Origin: an uncultured Pirellulaceae bacterium
Lineage (GTDB): Bacteria; Planctomycetota; Planctomycetia; Pirellulales; Pirellulaceae
Direction: 5' to 3'
Assembly: GCA_938083195.1 (NCBI GenBank)
Contig: CALKCK010000043.1
Location: forward strand, 1-64,000
DNA: 64,000 nt
The position numbers and the translations under genes were made by a program. This document shows, piece by piece, positions 63,787-64,000 of the stretch (the stretch's first letter is position 1; the number at the start of each line of letters is the position of its first letter). The notes beneath the pieces were generated by a model that was not told the DNA's origin, searched no databases, and saw nothing but the letters and a program-made list of their open reading frames with translations.

Positions 63787-63806
63787 CAACGCGAGCTTTC
63801 GCGTTG
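63787..63806. repeat. 8-bp hairpin in an intergenic region
   Basis: CAACGCGA and TCGCGTTG pair around GCTT. A nearby CCGGA/TCCGG repeat lies at 63758-63776. In the 239-bp gap between the DUF4159 gene and the gene starting at 63973. Its role is unclear; it could be an operator or part of a divergent promoter. Confidence 0.4.
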
Positions 63807-63972
63807 CTGTCAATTGCTTACCAACCTACAATCCAGAGGCAGATCATCGAGTTCTTGCGGGATGATGGCAATTAGCGAATTCAAAAGAGTTTCCTGGTAG
63901 CCCGTCGCGACAAATTGGATGGTTGGCGGATTCCGAAATAATAGTCTGAAAAAAATCGATCAAGAGGACAGT

Positions 63973-64000
63973 GTGAGCGGAAAACAACGAAGTCTCGGAG
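63973..64000 (+). CDS. Possible start of a gene running off the window
   Basis: GTG at 63973 with AAGAGGACA upstream opens a frame VSGKQRSLG that reaches the window end. The fragment of nine codons is too short to identify, but the ribosome-binding site is good. The opposite-strand DUF4159 gene is about 240 bp away. Confidence 0.35.

Overview
The window looks like chromosomal DNA from a planctomycete, most likely Pirellulales/Pirellulaceae-like. This is inferred from the gene repertoire, not from a marker gene. The diagnostic families are a DUF1501 plus DUF1549/DUF1553 pair, a DUF1559 pseudopilin-type protein, a DUF4159 protein, a YXWGXW-repeat protein, a DUF1080-ThuA fusion, a sulfatase, a PhoD phosphatase, a sialate O-acetylesterase, lipid A genes (lpxD, lpxI) and an MfnD-like ATP-grasp enzyme. 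Genes are densely packed on both strands. I found no rRNA, tRNA, CRISPR array, insertion sequence or prophage. TGA is used as an ordinary stop in several genes, so the standard bacterial code applies.

Layout. 1-8.4 kb: DUF368 lipid transporter (5' truncated), a STAS protein, an ATP-grasp ligase, a very large MFS-acyltransferase-acyl-ACP synthetase fusion, and a STAS/anti-sigma kinase unit with its own promoter and terminator. 8.4-14.2 kb (minus): sialate O-acetylesterase, xthA, dprA, glgX. 14.5-22 kb: purM, a DsbD-type transmembrane thiol reductase with an in-frame TGA at the first position of its C-terminal CxxC motif, a stand-alone DsbD N-domain protein, a degenerate receiver protein, lpxI and lpxD. 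22-30.8 kb: the DUF1501/DUF1549 operon, a strong tandem-hairpin intergenic region, a release-factor-like protein, a membrane Ser/Thr kinase, a PhyH dioxygenase and aroB. 30.9-38.1 kb (minus): a six-gene surface-polysaccharide operon with at least four glycosyltransferases and one DUF1559 protein. 38.2-48.7 kb (mostly plus): aldo/keto reductase, two paralogous DUF2007-zinc-ribbon proteins, glutaminyl cyclase, polysaccharide deacetylase, plsC, cdsA, rsmG, a KDG-type sugar kinase and a mutarotase-like protein. 48.7-64 kb: YXWGXW protein, a tctA-tctCB-sulfatase operon, PhoD, DUF1080-ThuA, rsfS, a threonine-dehydratase-like enzyme and a double-DUF4159 protein.

How the genes fit together. Three themes dominate. 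The first is envelope building: lipid A, phospholipid acylation and CDP-diacylglycerol, polysaccharide glycosyltransferases and a deacetylase. The second is scavenging of sulfated or complex organic matter: sulfatase, TctABC uptake, sialate esterase, ThuA/DUF1080, PhoD and KDG kinase. The third is signalling: STAS/RsbW partner switching, a Ser/Thr kinase, a pseudo-receiver and DUF2007 proteins.

The most interesting item is the dsbD gene at 15650-18238. An in-frame TGA replaces the first cysteine of the thioredoxin CxxC, and 93 further codons of recognisable thioredoxin domain follow. This is best explained as selenocysteine (U-P-T-C), making the protein a candidate selenoprotein. The other items worth follow-up are the tandem perfect hairpins at 25532-25616 (a candidate small RNA or double terminator) and the TctC-TctB fusion that sits in an operon with a cytoplasmic sulfatase.
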